From positions 538,935 to 602,934 of the forward strand of contig UBXV01000007.1 in the NCBI GenBank assembly GCA_900469625.1: a stretch of 64,000 nucleotides of DNA. Reading direction: 5' to 3'. The DNA is from Hyphomicrobiales bacterium. GTDB taxonomy: Bacteria; Pseudomonadota; Alphaproteobacteria; Rhizobiales; Rhizobiaceae. Positions 11,301-21,628 of the stretch are shown piece after piece. The notes under the pieces were generated by a model that made no database searches, had not been told where the DNA came from, and worked only from the letters and a program-made list of their open reading frames with translations. Each line of letters begins with the position of its first letter. Position 1 is the stretch's first letter. The translations under genes and the position numbers were made by a program.

Positions 11301-12260
11301 TCATGGAGCATCAACCTGCCAAACCGAAACAAGACCGTCAAGAAACAACTTGTCACCCCCGATTTTTTCGAGGCCCTTCATCGCCGGAAAAGCGTCATAT
11401 CCCAACATCTTGACCCATTCCGACACCGCCGAGCCCAGGCCGAATGGCAACGTCTTGTGCGGCGCTTCCCAATCAACCACAGGCAGGTCCTTCGACACCT
11501 TCTTTTCGGCCAGGAAGGCGCGGATTTCATCATCGCCGCCGAGCTTGTCGACGAGCTTCAGGCCGAGCGCCTGGCGGCCGGTGAAAATGCGCCCGTCGGC
11601 AAGCAGCAGAGCCTCGTCGCGCGGCAGCTTGCGGCGGTCCGCCACCAGGTCGACAAACCAGCCATAGCTGTCGTCGATCATCGCCTGGATCATCGCCTTG
11701 GCTTCGTCGCTCGCGGGATGGAAGGGTGACGGCTCCGCCTTCAACGGCCTCGACTTGATCGATTCCAGCGAGACGCCGAGCTTGTCCATCAGCTCCTTGA
11801 CCTGAGGGTACTGGAAGATGACGCCGATCGAGCCGGTGATCGAGCTTTCGCCGGCGACGATCGTATCGCCGGCAAGCGCGATCATGTAGCCGGCAGAGGC
11901 GGCAAGCGTACGGATATCGGAAACCACGGGCTTCTTGGCGGCAACCTTGCGGATCGCCTTGTAGATGACCTCGCCGCCATAGGTGGTGCCGCCGGGCGAC
12001 GAAATGGTGACCACCAGCGCCTTGACCGAGGCGTTGTCCTCGATCCGCTGAAGCCTTTCCAGCAACTCACGGTCATCCTGGATCAGGCCGGAGATCGTCA
12101 CGCGGGCGACATGATCGCGGCCGCGCCCCGCGTTTTCGCCCAGGCCCGACCATGAAAACATCGCCAAGGCCACCAGAGCGATGAGGCCGGCGACGATCCA
12201 GCGCCAGAAGCTCAATTTCCGGCGCAGGCTGCGGCGATCGGCGATGGCAAGTTCATCCAT
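11301..12260 (-). CDS. sppA: Signal peptide peptidase SppA (family S49 serine protease)
   Basis: A 319-residue single-domain SppA, the short form rather than the double-length enterobacterial one. One N-terminal membrane anchor (about 18-37) leaves the protease domain in the periplasm. The catalytic Ser122 lies in AASAGY, and the likely general base Lys174 lies 52 residues later, the spacing seen in the B. subtilis enzyme. SSPGGTTYGGE and GSIGVIFQ are further family motifs. It degrades cleaved signal peptides in the membrane. It lies upstream of ihfB and diverges from the lpt operon. Confidence 0.94.
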   Translation of the reverse strand: MDELAIADRRSLRRKLSFWRWIVAGLIALVALAMFSWSGLGENAGRGRDHVARVTISGLIQDDRELLERLQRIEDNASVKALVVTISSPGGTTYGGEVIYKAIRKVAAKKPVVSDIRTLAASAGYMIALAGDTIVAGESSITGSIGVIFQYPQVKELMDKLGVSLESIKSRPLKAEPSPFHPASDEAKAMIQAMIDDSYGWFVDLVADRRKLPRDEALLLADGRIFTGRQALGLKLVDKLGGDDEIRAFLAEKKVSKDLPVVDWEAPHKTLPFGLGSAVSEWVKMLGYDAFPAMKGLEKIGGDKLFLDGLVSVWQVDAP

Positions 12261-12441
12261 GTCGGTTTCTCCGAATTTGTTGGCGCAGCTTCTGTCAGTT
12301 TCCGAAGGAACATGCTATCTGCGCGGCAGGTGGCATATTCAATAGACGCGGTCGGTCCCGGTTAAAAGCCGTGCCCGCCGTTTTCCTGTCTTCACGAAGT
12401 TTTTCGCCGCGCCATTGTGCGGCGGCTAAAAATATCCATAT

Positions 12442-12470
12442 TTGCGACGACTTACACGAATGTATGTAAA
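12442..12470 (+). promoter_or_regulatory. Possible promoter of the lptC-lptA-lptB operon
   Basis: TTGCGA-N17-TGTAAA precedes lptC by about 50 bp. The spacing is ideal but the -10 is only a fair match. A TTACA/TGTAA dyad overlaps it. No other good candidate was seen in the 261-bp sppA-lptC gap. Confidence 0.35.
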
Positions 12471-12521
12471 ATGCGCTTGTCGCGAGACCACGCGCGAGCA
12501 ACGGAACCAACAGGCCTTCTC

Positions 12522-13190
12522 ATGCTAGATCATGCGCCAGCCCCCGGCTTTTTTGCCGATACGGGTTCGAGCTCGTCGGACGCTTACGCGCTCGCCGCGC
12601 GGCATTCGGCGCGCGTCAAACGCCTGAAGATCATCCTGCCTGTAGTCGCCGGCATCATCGCTGTGATCTTCGCCGCCATTTCCTTCGTGCGCGCCTTCAT
12701 GCCGGTCGATCTGCAGCTCGACAGCGCAACGATCGAAGATGGCAAGATCGTCATGCAGAACCCGGCGATTGCCGGGCGCAACAAGCAGGGCATCAGCTAT
12801 TCGATGAAGGCGCAACGCGCGCTGCAGGATATCGCCAATCCCGATATCATCACGCTGCAGACCATCCATGCCGAAATGCCAGTGAACGACAAGCTGATCG
12901 CCACCGTCGATGCGACCAACGGCATCTATGACCGTGGTGCCAATACGCTCGATATGAACGCCCCGTTCACTATTACCATGAATAATGGCGTCAACGCCGA
13001 CTTCCAGTCGGCCTATCTGGACATCAATGCCGGCGAAATGGAAACGAAACAACCGATTGCGATCAGCATGAAGGGCGGTTCGATCATTGCGCAGCGGCTG
13101 CGAATGACGGATAAGGGACGCATAGTAACATTTGAGGGCATGGTGCGGGTCACTCTCGAACCCACGGCCATACGTAAGAACACGAATTAG
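12522..13190 (+). CDS. lptC: LPS export ABC transporter periplasmic protein LptC
   Basis: The bitopic inner-membrane component that passes lipopolysaccharide from LptB2FG to LptA. The 222-residue product has a short cytoplasmic N-terminus, one membrane helix (about 36-58) and a periplasmic beta-jellyroll (LptC/OstA-like, with the ATNGIYDRGANTLDM and MKGGSIIAQRLRM strands). The ATG at 12522 is chosen because the following sequence matches the usual rhizobial N-terminus. The frame is open back to 12417, but those 35 codons look non-coding. It is the first gene of an operon, with 14 bp to lptA. Confidence 0.9.
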   Translation: MLDHAPAPGFFADTGSSSSDAYALAARHSARVKRLKIILPVVAGIIAVIFAAISFVRAFMPVDLQLDSATIEDGKIVMQNPAIAGRNKQGISYSMKAQRALQDIANPDIITLQTIHAEMPVNDKLIATVDATNGIYDRGANTLDMNAPFTITMNNGVNADFQSAYLDINAGEMETKQPIAISMKGGSIIAQRLRMTDKGRIVTFEGMVRVTLEPTAIRKNTN

Positions 13191-13204
13191 GATCTGGTGC
13201 ATCC

Positions 13205-13762
13205 ATGTCGCTAGCCGCTACTTTTTTCAGGATTTCAGCCAGCCTGGCCGTTGCCGGCATCGGCGCATTGATGATTGTTTCGGGCGCATCAGCCCAGGCC
13301 ACATCGAGCAAGATGAAGGGCCTCGAACTCTCCAACGACCAGCCGATCCAGATCGAAAGCGACAAGCTTGAGATCAAGGATCCGGAGAGCAAGGCGATCT
13401 TCACCGGCAACGTCAAGGTGGTACAGGGCACGACGACGCTCCAGGCGGGCAGCATGACCGTGTTCTACAAGTCCGGCGCCGGATCGGTCTCGAGCGGCGA
13501 CGCCGACATCGACCGCATCGAAGTCAGCCAGCGCGTATTCCTGAGCTCCGGCACCCAGCAGGCAACTGCCGACAGCGGCGAATTCGACATGACCAAGCAG
13601 ACCTTCGTGCTGAAGGGCGACAAGGTCGTGCTGTCGGAAGGCAAGAACGTCTTCGTCGGCTGCCAGTTGAATGTGCAGATGAACACGGGCGAAGCGCAAC
13701 TCGAGGCCTGTGGCGGTCGGGTGCAGATTCAGCTCGACCCGAAGTCGCAGAAGAAGAACTGA
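13205..13762 (+). CDS. lptA: LPS transport periplasmic protein LptA
   Basis: The periplasmic bridge protein for lipopolysaccharide. The 185-residue precursor begins with a clear signal peptide (hydrophobic core about 10-26, probable cleavage after ASA near residue 30). An OstA/LptA beta-jellyroll follows, marked by QIESDKLEI, IFTGNVKVVQG and FVLKGDKVVLSEG. It lies between lptC and lptB with short gaps, as in other Proteobacteria, and is probably cotranscribed with both. Confidence 0.94.
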   Translation: MSLAATFFRISASLAVAGIGALMIVSGASAQATSSKMKGLELSNDQPIQIESDKLEIKDPESKAIFTGNVKVVQGTTTLQAGSMTVFYKSGAGSVSSGDADIDRIEVSQRVFLSSGTQQATADSGEFDMTKQTFVLKGDKVVLSEGKNVFVGCQLNVQMNTGEAQLEACGGRVQIQLDPKSQKKN

Positions 13763-13775
13763 CGTAGACCCGCTC

Positions 13776-14594
13776 GTGCAACTCCCCTTCCTTCACAAGC
13801 GCAAGCGCGTCCGCAAGCCGTTGGCGGCCACACCCGCCCCAGCCGGCCATGCGGTCGACAAGGCGCGGTACGACGGTACGCTGATCGCCCGCGGCCTGAC
13901 CAAGGCCTATCGCGAGCGGCGCGTCGTCAATGGCGTGTCACTGGTGGTTCGACGCGGGGAGGCCGTTGGCCTTCTCGGGCCGAACGGCGCCGGCAAGACC
14001 ACCTGCTTCTACATGATCACCGGCCTGGTGCCGGTCGACGAAGGCTCGATCGAGATCAACGGCAACGACGTCACGACGATGCCGATGTATCGCCGTGCCC
14101 GTCTCGGCGTCGGTTACCTGCCACAGGAGGCCTCGATCTTTCGCGGCCTGACGGTGGAAGACAACATCCGCGCCGTGCTCGAGGTGCACGACAAGAACCT
14201 GGAGCGGCGCGAAAGCAAGCTCAACGACCTGCTCGGGGAGTTCAACATCTCCCATCTGCGCAAGTCGCCGGCCATAGCACTTTCCGGGGGCGAGCGGCGC
14301 CGCCTCGAAATTGCCCGCGCGCTGGCGACCGACCCGACCTTCATGCTGCTCGACGAGCCGTTTGCGGGCGTCGATCCGATTTCCGTTGCCGACATCCAGG
14401 CGCTGGTGCGCCATCTGACGTCGCGCGGCATCGGCGTGCTCATCACCGACCACAATGTGCGCGAGACGCTCGGCCTGATCGACCGGGCCTACATTATCCA
14501 TGCCGGCGAAGTGCTGACCCACGGCCGCGCCAACGATATCGTCACCAATCCGGACGTTCGCCGGCTCTATCTCGGCGACAATTTCAGCCTTTGA
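13776..14594 (+). CDS. lptB: LPS export ABC transporter ATP-binding protein LptB
   Basis: The ATPase that powers lipopolysaccharide extraction by LptB2FG. The 272-residue product has Walker A GPNGAGKTT, the Q-loop YLPQEASIF, the signature LSGGERRR, Walker B MLLDEPF and the switch His in ITDHN. The GTG at 13776 is the preferred start because the following residues match the rhizobial N-terminus and it lies 13 bp after lptA. The open frame back to 13710 would overlap lptA. About 35 extra N-terminal residues relative to E. coli LptB are rich in Lys and Arg. Confidence 0.93.
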   Translation: MQLPFLHKRKRVRKPLAATPAPAGHAVDKARYDGTLIARGLTKAYRERRVVNGVSLVVRRGEAVGLLGPNGAGKTTCFYMITGLVPVDEGSIEINGNDVTTMPMYRRARLGVGYLPQEASIFRGLTVEDNIRAVLEVHDKNLERRESKLNDLLGEFNISHLRKSPAIALSGGERRRLEIARALATDPTFMLLDEPFAGVDPISVADIQALVRHLTSRGIGVLITDHNVRETLGLIDRAYIIHAGEVLTHGRANDIVTNPDVRRLYLGDNFSL

Positions 14595-14736
14595 CGCGAT
14601 CCGCGGGCGAATCCGACATCTCGCCCCGCGGTCGCGCTTGACCAAACCCCTCCAATAAGCAATTTTTGGGCCAAGTGAAAAAGCCGGCCCGCCATTGGCC
14701 GACCGGCGGAGATTTCGTCGGGAGTTTGACGTCCGC

Positions 14737-16290
<1,554 letters not shown>

Positions 16291-16358
16291 TGGCGCTCGC
16301 GCCAACCGGCTCGGCGATCACGACCTGCGAAGGAAAAAGCGCCGGAAAACGCAGCCGT

Positions 16359-16383
16359 AAAGTTAAGGTCCGTTAACTTTTTT
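16359..16383 (+). terminator. Intrinsic terminator after rpoN
   Basis: Perfect 8-bp stem AAAGTTAA/TTAACTTT with a 6-nt loop GGTCCG, running into six Ts. It lies 68 bp after the rpoN stop and separates rpoN from the hibernation factor gene. Confidence 0.7.
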
Positions 16384-16512
16384 GCGACCTTCGATTGACT
16401 CTCCGCGACGCAGGGGATATGAGCCCGCCGCAATTGCCGAGGACACGGTCTTCCTCGGCCGGCCGGTGCGACCGGTAGGTGCGACACAGAGGCTCCCGCA
16501 AGCGTGAAAGGC

Positions 16513-16541
16513 TTGGATGACGGGAGCGCTTGGAATAGACT
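16513..16541 (+). promoter_or_regulatory. Possible promoter of hpf
   Basis: TTGGAT-N17-TAGACT lies 35 bp before the hpf start, downstream of the rpoN terminator. This is reasonable for a housekeeping promoter. Confidence 0.4.
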
Positions 16542-16575
16542 GGCTACGCAAATCACGAAATAGAGAGGAAACTCC

Positions 16576-17145
16576 ATGAGTGTGCGTGTATCCGGTAAAC
16601 AGATGGAAATCGGCGATTCGTTCCGCGCCCGCATCGGCGACCAGATCGAGCAGGCCGTTACCAAATATTTCGACGGAGGATATTCAAGCCAGGTCACTGT
16701 GGAAAAGTCTGGACCGCGCTTCAGCGCCGACTGCAAGCTTCATCTCGATACGGGCGTGGTTATGCAGGCGAGTGGACAGGCCAATGACCCCCAGGCTGCC
16801 TTTGACGCAGCGTCGGAGCGCATCGAAAAGCGCCTTCGTCGCTACAAGCGCAAGCTCAAGGACCACCACAACGGTAATGGTCAAGGTACCGAGGTGGCAT
16901 ACACAGTGATGGACTCGGTGCCGTTCGAGGATGACGAAGTCCCCGAGGATTACGCACCGACGATCGTCGCCGAAAGCTCGAAACAATTGAGGACGATGTC
17001 TGTCGCCAGCGCCGTGATGGCGCTCGACATGACGGACGAACCCGTGCTCATGTTCCGCACTCCAGGCAAGGCAGAACTGAATATCGTCTACAGACGCAAC
17101 GACGGAAATATTGGCTGGATTGACGCTGCCAATATCAAGGGATGA
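16576..17145 (+). CDS. hpf: Ribosome hibernation promoting factor, long form
   Basis: Binds the 30S subunit and promotes inactive 100S ribosome dimers in stationary phase. The 189-residue product is the long form. The N-terminal S30AE/YfiA domain (about 1-100, with MSVRVSGKQMEIGDSFR and RRYKRKLKDHH) is followed by a linker and a C-terminal dimerisation domain (about 130-187, ending YRRNDGNIGWIDAANIKG). The ATG follows GAGAGGAAACTCC. Location between rpoN and ptsN is the widely conserved order and is the reason the gene was once called a sigma-54 modulation protein. Confidence 0.95.
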   Translation: MSVRVSGKQMEIGDSFRARIGDQIEQAVTKYFDGGYSSQVTVEKSGPRFSADCKLHLDTGVVMQASGQANDPQAAFDAASERIEKRLRRYKRKLKDHHNGNGQGTEVAYTVMDSVPFEDDEVPEDYAPTIVAESSKQLRTMSVASAVMALDMTDEPVLMFRTPGKAELNIVYRRNDGNIGWIDAANIKG

Positions 17146-17155
17146 GTGGAAAAAG

Positions 17156-17181
17156 GGAGTGCCGGCCTGCCGGCGCTCCTT
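17156..17181 (+). terminator. Hairpin terminator after hpf
   Basis: An 11-bp GC-rich stem (GGAGTGCCGGC/GCCGGCGCTCC, one G-U pair) with a minimal loop, starting 11 nt after the hpf stop. The U-run is weak (TTCC). Confidence 0.55.
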
Positions 17182-17318
17182 CCACTTGGATCAAGCGGGC
17201 AGGCCGGGAAATATGTCTTTTCTGTGCATGGACCCTGCCAAGACAAAGATGGTTAGAGCCATTGCGACGCATTTGTGATGATGTTGTCCGGCTCTAACCG
17301 GCGAACGAGGATAAAAGA

Positions 17319-17783
17319 ATGGCATTGGCAGGCTTACTGCACCAAAATGCGATCATCCCGGCCATGAGGGCCAACTCGAAAAAGCAGCTTCTTCAGGAAT
17401 TGGCGGCCAAAGCGGCAAAGATCACCGGGCTCCCGGAACGCGAAGTCTTCGATGTCATCCTGCAGCGTGAACGGCTGGGCTCCACCGGGGTCGGCAACGG
17501 CATTGCCATCCCGCACGGCAAGCTCAACAACCTGCCGTCGATCGTCGGGATTTTTGCCCGCCTGGATACGCCGGTGGATTTCGAGGCCCTCGACGACCAG
17601 CCTGTCGACCTCGTGTTTCTGCTGCTGGCTCCCGAAGGCGCCGGTGCCGACCATCTGAAGGCTTTGTCGCGCATCGCCCGCGTGCTGCGCGACCACGACA
17701 TGGTCGCCAAGATCCGGTCGAGCGATTCCGCCAGCGCAATCTATACGCTGCTCAACGAGGACACGACCTCGCACGCCGCCTGA
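17319..17783 (+). CDS. ptsN: PTS-Ntr EIIA component PtsN
   Basis: Regulatory phosphotransferase component that reports nitrogen and carbon state through its phosphorylation level, with targets such as potassium transport and kinases. The 154-residue product is a single EIIA domain, with the phospho-accepting His66 in AIPHGKL and the flanking RERLGSTGVGNG motif. It carries no sugar-permease domain. Start ATG 17319 is preceded by AGGATAAAAGA. It is separated from hpf by a 173-bp gap containing a terminator, and converges with the LuxR-type gene. Confidence 0.96.
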   Translation: MALAGLLHQNAIIPAMRANSKKQLLQELAAKAAKITGLPEREVFDVILQRERLGSTGVGNGIAIPHGKLNNLPSIVGIFARLDTPVDFEALDDQPVDLVFLLLAPEGAGADHLKALSRIARVLRDHDMVAKIRSSDSASAIYTLLNEDTTSHAA

Positions 17784-17802
17784 AGCGGCCTTCGACCGGC
17801 CG

Positions 17803-18645
17803 TCAGTAGAGCTGACGCCGGTTCAAATGATCAATGAAAATCCGAAACAGCGCGCCCTCGCTCGAAATACCGAGCCGGCGATAGATGTTCTTGCGGTGGA
17901 TGCGGACGGTTCCCTCGGCGATGGACATTGTCTTGCCGATCGACAGGTTGCTGTGTCCCCGCAGGATCAGCCGCACGATGTTGCGCTGTTGCCGGGTCAG
18001 GCGATCGGCACACAGGCTGTCGAACGCGGTCTCGATCGCGTCGTCATCCCTTGGCGTTGCCGCGACCGCATGGCTTTGCTGGCGCCAGTTCGAGCGCACG
18101 GCCTCCCTCACGATCGGCTCGTAGATCTTCAGGCACAGCAGTTCCTCGTCGCTGAACGGCACGCCGCCCAGCCCGCGCATCAGCGAATAGGTGGCCTGGA
18201 CGCCATCCTCGAGCGGAATGACAAAGCCGATCTCCTCGACAAGCACGCCGCTTTCCATCGAAATGCAAGGATGCACCTCGGCCGAGCCTGAAAAATCCGA
18301 CCGGAAGAACTGGTCGGGCGCCAGTTCGCGCATGCGCCAGAGCCCCGGCGGCTGGCCGCCGCAGCAGGCGACATAGAACGGGTCGAGCAGATAGGCGCCG
18401 CCGAGATAGGCCGACAGTGCGCTCGCCGAAACCTTGGCGGTATAGCCGTCATGCAGAACGATCGGCCTCTTGTCATAGGGATAGGCGAAGGCGACCGAGA
18501 GGTCGAAACCGGCGACCGAGCGCAGCATGCGATCGAGCGCGCTGCCGAAATCCTGCGTTCCGATCAATCCGATCATGGCCGATATATCGGCCGATTCCCG
18601 AGCCAGCATCCGCGTCGAACTCTCCCCTTCCCGCATATCCCCCAT
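17803..18645 (-). CDS. LuxR-type transcriptional regulator
   Basis: A 280-residue regulator. The C-terminal helix-turn-helix of the LuxR/GerE family (about 215-270: LTRQQRNIVRLILRGHSN, then SIAEGTVRIHRKNIYRRLGI) is clear. The N-terminal 200 residues form an uncharacterised sensor region with the recurring LLDPFYVACC and SDEELLCLKIYEPIV stretches. No receiver domain and no obvious autoinducer-binding signature were seen. It diverges from the SDR/lactone-oxidase pair over about 100 bp, so it is the probable regulator of those genes; this is inferred from layout only. Confidence 0.87.
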   Translation of the reverse strand: MGDMREGESSTRMLARESADISAMIGLIGTQDFGSALDRMLRSVAGFDLSVAFAYPYDKRPIVLHDGYTAKVSASALSAYLGGAYLLDPFYVACCGGQPPGLWRMRELAPDQFFRSDFSGSAEVHPCISMESGVLVEEIGFVIPLEDGVQATYSLMRGLGGVPFSDEELLCLKIYEPIVREAVRSNWRQQSHAVAATPRDDDAIETAFDSLCADRLTRQQRNIVRLILRGHSNLSIGKTMSIAEGTVRIHRKNIYRRLGISSEGALFRIFIDHLNRRQLY

Positions 18646-18746
18646 GGGATATCGACAGCCCCCGCTTCGTCAACAATAATCCGAGCGATGAGGGATGGAG
18701 AACGCCGCCCGGCCAAGGCGCGGCGCCCAAGCGCAAGGGGGATCGG

Positions 18747-19514
18747 ATGACAGGCAGGCTCTCGGGAAAAGTGGCTTTGATCAGCGGTGGTGCCGGCGGG
18801 TGCGGGCTGGCCGCATCCGAACTCTTTGCGCGCGAGGGGGCGAAGGTCGGCATCGTCGACCTGCCGCGCAGCAAGGGCGAAGAGGTGGCCGCCGCCATCC
18901 GTGCAAACGGCGGCGAGGCGGTGTTCGCACCGGCAGACGTCTCGGTTTCTTCCGAGGTGAGCTCGGCCGTCAAGGCGGTCGAGGCGGCCTTCGGCGCCAT
19001 CACCGTCCTCTTCAACCACGCTGGCATCCTGGCGGTCGGGCCGTTCCTCGAAACCGAAGAGGACGAATGGGACCGGCTGATGGCCGTCAACGTGCGCAGC
19101 ATGTTCCTGATGACCAAGGCGGTGCTTCCGGGCATGCTGGCGGCCGGCGGCGGCAGCATCGTGTGCACCTCATCGATCTCGGCCGTGGCAGCAACGCCGA
19201 TGGAGGTTCTCTACGACACCACCAAGGGGGCGTGCCACATGTTCGCGCGCGCCATTGCCGTGGAATTCCGCGACCGCGGCATCCGCTGCAACGCCGTCTG
19301 CCCCGGCTTCATCGCCACCGACCACGGCAAGCGCGAGCTGGTCGGCCTCAGCAAATACGGCGTCGACGTCTCGGAAGCCGCGATCGCCGCCCAGCAGGGC
19401 CGCATGTGCGATCCGAAGGAAGTGGCGAACGCCGCGCTGTTTCTCGCCAGCGACGAGGCAAGCTTCGTCAACGGCACGCATCTGTTCGTCGACAATTGCT
19501 TCACAGCGGTCTGA
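18747..19514 (+). CDS. Short-chain dehydrogenase/reductase
   Basis: A 255-residue classical SDR oxidoreductase. It has the dinucleotide-binding glycine motif (SGGAGGCG near residue 13), Asp after beta-strand 2 (IVDLP, favouring NAD), the NHAG strand and catalytic Ser in TSSIS. The active-site Tyr-x-x-x-Lys is present as YDTTK. The ATG at 18747 follows AAGGGGGATCGG. The gene is followed after 14 bp by a sugar-lactone oxidase gene, suggesting polyol or aldonolactone oxidation. The substrate is not identifiable from sequence. Confidence 0.9.
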   Translation: MTGRLSGKVALISGGAGGCGLAASELFAREGAKVGIVDLPRSKGEEVAAAIRANGGEAVFAPADVSVSSEVSSAVKAVEAAFGAITVLFNHAGILAVGPFLETEEDEWDRLMAVNVRSMFLMTKAVLPGMLAAGGGSIVCTSSISAVAATPMEVLYDTTKGACHMFARAIAVEFRDRGIRCNAVCPGFIATDHGKRELVGLSKYGVDVSEAAIAAQQGRMCDPKEVANAALFLASDEASFVNGTHLFVDNCFTAV

Positions 19515-19528
19515 GGGAGGGGATAGAC

Positions 19529-20764
19529 ATGCTTCAGGCAGGTGGCCACTGGCGCAACTGGGTCGGAAACCAATCATGCATCGTTCGCTACCGGGGGGCG
19601 CCCGAGAGCGAGGCAGAGCTCGCCGAGATGGTCCGTGAGGCGACATCGCAGGGGCTCAACGTCCGCTGCGTCGGATCCGGTCATTCCTTCACGCCGGTCG
19701 CGCTGACGAGTGGGCTGCAGCTGACGCTGTCGGGCATGCAGGGCGTCGTCAACATCGACCAGGCGCGCAAACGCGTCGCCGTGAGGGCCGGCACGACCAT
19801 CAACCAGCTTGGCAAGGTCTTGAAGTCGAACGGCCTGTCGCTGATCAACCAGGGCGACATAGACAGCCAGGCGCTTGCAGGCGCGCTCACCACCGGCACC
19901 CATGGTACCGGGGCCACGCTCGGCAACATGGCCTCGCAGATCGTCGGCATGCGGCTGATCGAGCCCGATGGCAGCATCCTCGTCGTCGACGAGACGACGC
20001 CGGACCTCCTGGACGCGGCGCGCGTTTCGGTCGGCATGCTCGGCGTGATCTCCGAGATCACCCTGCAGGCAATGGACAGCTACAACCTGCATGAGAAGCT
20101 CTGGCGCTGCACCTTCGACGAGATGATCGAACAGCACGACGAGCTCGCCGCCAAGCACCGGCACTTCGGCTTCTTCTGGTGCCCGGTACCGGAAAGCCGC
20201 CACTGCTACTGCCTGCCGGATACCGCATCGGTGTCGACGACGGACAGGACCTCAGACGTCTGCGAAATGAAGGTGATCGACATCACCGACCGGCCGCCGA
20301 TGGAAGACGGATTCGAGAAGATCGCCTACTCCTCGGAGATCTATCCGATCGAATATGTGCCGAATTTCCACGAGCTCGAATATGCGGTGCCTGTCGCAAA
20401 CGGCAAGGAAGCGGTCAAGGCGGTGCGCAAGCTGATGCTGGAAAAGCACCCGACCTGCATCTACCCGATCGAATACCGCTTCACCGCCGGCGACAGCGGC
20501 TGGATCAGCCCGTTCTTCGAGCAGGATTCGATCACGCTTTCGGTGTCGGGCGAGCCGGGCACGGATTACTGGGAGTATCTTCGCGATGTCGATACAATTC
20601 TCCGCCAATACGGCTCGCGGCCGCACTGGGGCAAGCTGCATTTCCTCGGCGCCGAGGACGTGACCGCGCTCTATCCCAGGGCCGTCGACTTCCGGGCCTT
20701 GCGGGCAAAGGTCGATCCGGAGGGACGCTTCCTCAACGACCATCTGCGGCAGCTGTTCGGCTGA
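19529..20764 (+). CDS. FAD-linked aldonolactone oxidase-type protein (D-arabinono/L-gulono-1,4-lactone oxidase family)
   Basis: A 411-residue flavoprotein. The N-terminal VAO/PCMH FAD-binding domain (about 15-180) includes CVGSGHSFTP, whose His is the usual covalent flavin site in this family, and ALTTGTHGTG. The C-terminal ALO domain ends in the characteristic RPHWGK segment and the DPEGRFLN substrate-side motif. Members oxidise sugar 1,4-lactones or polyols such as xylitol or sorbitol with oxygen or other acceptors. No signal peptide is visible, so it is cytosolic. It follows the SDR gene after 14 bp with a strong GAGGGAGGGGA ribosome site. Confidence 0.88.
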   Translation: MLQAGGHWRNWVGNQSCIVRYRGAPESEAELAEMVREATSQGLNVRCVGSGHSFTPVALTSGLQLTLSGMQGVVNIDQARKRVAVRAGTTINQLGKVLKSNGLSLINQGDIDSQALAGALTTGTHGTGATLGNMASQIVGMRLIEPDGSILVVDETTPDLLDAARVSVGMLGVISEITLQAMDSYNLHEKLWRCTFDEMIEQHDELAAKHRHFGFFWCPVPESRHCYCLPDTASVSTTDRTSDVCEMKVIDITDRPPMEDGFEKIAYSSEIYPIEYVPNFHELEYAVPVANGKEAVKAVRKLMLEKHPTCIYPIEYRFTAGDSGWISPFFEQDSITLSVSGEPGTDYWEYLRDVDTILRQYGSRPHWGKLHFLGAEDVTALYPRAVDFRALRAKVDPEGRFLNDHLRQLFG

Positions 20765-20790
20765 CGCCGTCCTTTGCGTCGACGCAGCGC

Positions 20791-20832
20791 CGAAAATGAA
20801 AACGCCGCGCGTCCCTTCGGACGCGCGGCGTT
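20791..20832 (-). terminator. Strong hairpin terminator between the lactone oxidase gene and grpE
   Basis: Perfect 14-bp stem AACGCCGCGCGTCC/GGACGCGCGGCGTT around a 4-nt loop (20801-20832). On the minus strand it is followed by TTCATTTT, so it serves mainly grpE. It can also block rightward read-through. Confidence 0.75.
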
Positions 20833-20852
20833 CAAACAGATGAGGCTACGGC

Positions 20853-21464
20853 TCAGGCGGCCGGGCTGTCGCCTTCGCCAGCAACCACCTTCGGGCCGCC
20901 CTTGGACACGCCGACCATGGCCGGGCGCAGGACGCGATCGCCGATGGTGTAACCGGCCTGGACGACCTGCAGCACCGTGTTATTCGGCACGTCGGCGTTC
21001 GGGATCTCGAACATCGCCTGGTGGAAGTTCGGGTCGAACTTCTGGCCTTCCGGCTCCAGCTTCTTCACGCCATGGCGCTCCAGCGCCGACAGCATGGCGC
21101 GCTCGGTCATCTCGACGCCTTCGATCAGGGCGTTGAGACCCGTCTCACCGGCTTCCTTGGCTTCGGCCGGGATGGCATCGAGCGCACGGCGCAGATTGTC
21201 GGAGACGGCCAGCATGTCGCGGGCAAAGCCTGCAACCGAATAGGACTTGGCATCCTTGACGTCACGCTCGGTGCGACGGCGCAGGTTGTCCATCTCGGCG
21301 GCAAGGCGCAGGTACTTGTCGCGCAGGTCGTTGTTCTCGGCCCGGGCAAGCTCGAGCGGATCGGGTTCGGCAACCGGCGCTGCTTCCACAACCTCGGGCG
21401 TCGCGTTGTCTGCCTCGTCGTTGGCGGCAGCTTCGTGTCCGTGCTTGTTTGTTTCGTCGGTCAT
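20853..21464 (-). CDS. grpE: Nucleotide exchange factor GrpE
   Basis: Co-chaperone that releases ADP from DnaK. The 203-residue product has an acidic disordered N-terminus, a long coiled-coil dimerisation helix (about 40-100, including [18 protein letters not shown]) and the beta-rich C-terminal DnaK-binding domain ([34 protein letters not shown]). It lies downstream of hrcA in the same direction, with a 164-bp gap. A heat-shock-like element (CCCTTGAT at 21597-21590, then CCTCGATAT) sits in that gap. Confidence 0.96.
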   Translation of the reverse strand: MTDETNKHGHEAAANDEADNATPEVVEAAPVAEPDPLELARAENNDLRDKYLRLAAEMDNLRRRTERDVKDAKSYSVAGFARDMLAVSDNLRRALDAIPAEAKEAGETGLNALIEGVEMTERAMLSALERHGVKKLEPEGQKFDPNFHQAMFEIPNADVPNNTVLQVVQAGYTIGDRVLRPAMVGVSKGGPKVVAGEGDSPAA

Positions 21465-21566
21465 GACGTTCTCCGGTGTATCGTCTGTCTTGTCTTCCGC
21501 ATTTCACGCCCGCGCGGAACGATGGCCGCATGGCGTAAAAATGCCCAGTGACTGGATTTGATGCCG

Positions 21567-21597
21567 ATATCGAGGTTTAGGGCCGAAAAATCAAGGG
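21567..21597 (-). promoter_or_regulatory. Possible RpoH-type promoter of grpE
   Basis: On the minus strand, CCCTTGAT (21597-21590) and CCTCGATAT (21575-21567) are 14 nt apart. This resembles the rhizobial RpoH form (CNCTTGAA ... CCANAT) with mismatches in the -10. It lies about 100 bp before grpE. Confidence 0.3.
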
Positions 21598-21628
21598 TTC
21601 AATGCTGTCGATAGCCAAATGCGCCGTC

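Noticed and set aside
12417..12521. N-terminal extension of LptC to 257 residues
   Set aside because: The extra residues look non-coding and overlap the likely promoter; the start at 12522 gives the usual LptC layout.
18695..19528. Long frame running from inside the SDR gene into the lactone oxidase, suggesting a fusion
   Set aside because: The first 278 codons are out of frame with the SDR and low-complexity; the oxidase has its own ATG and ribosome site at 19529.
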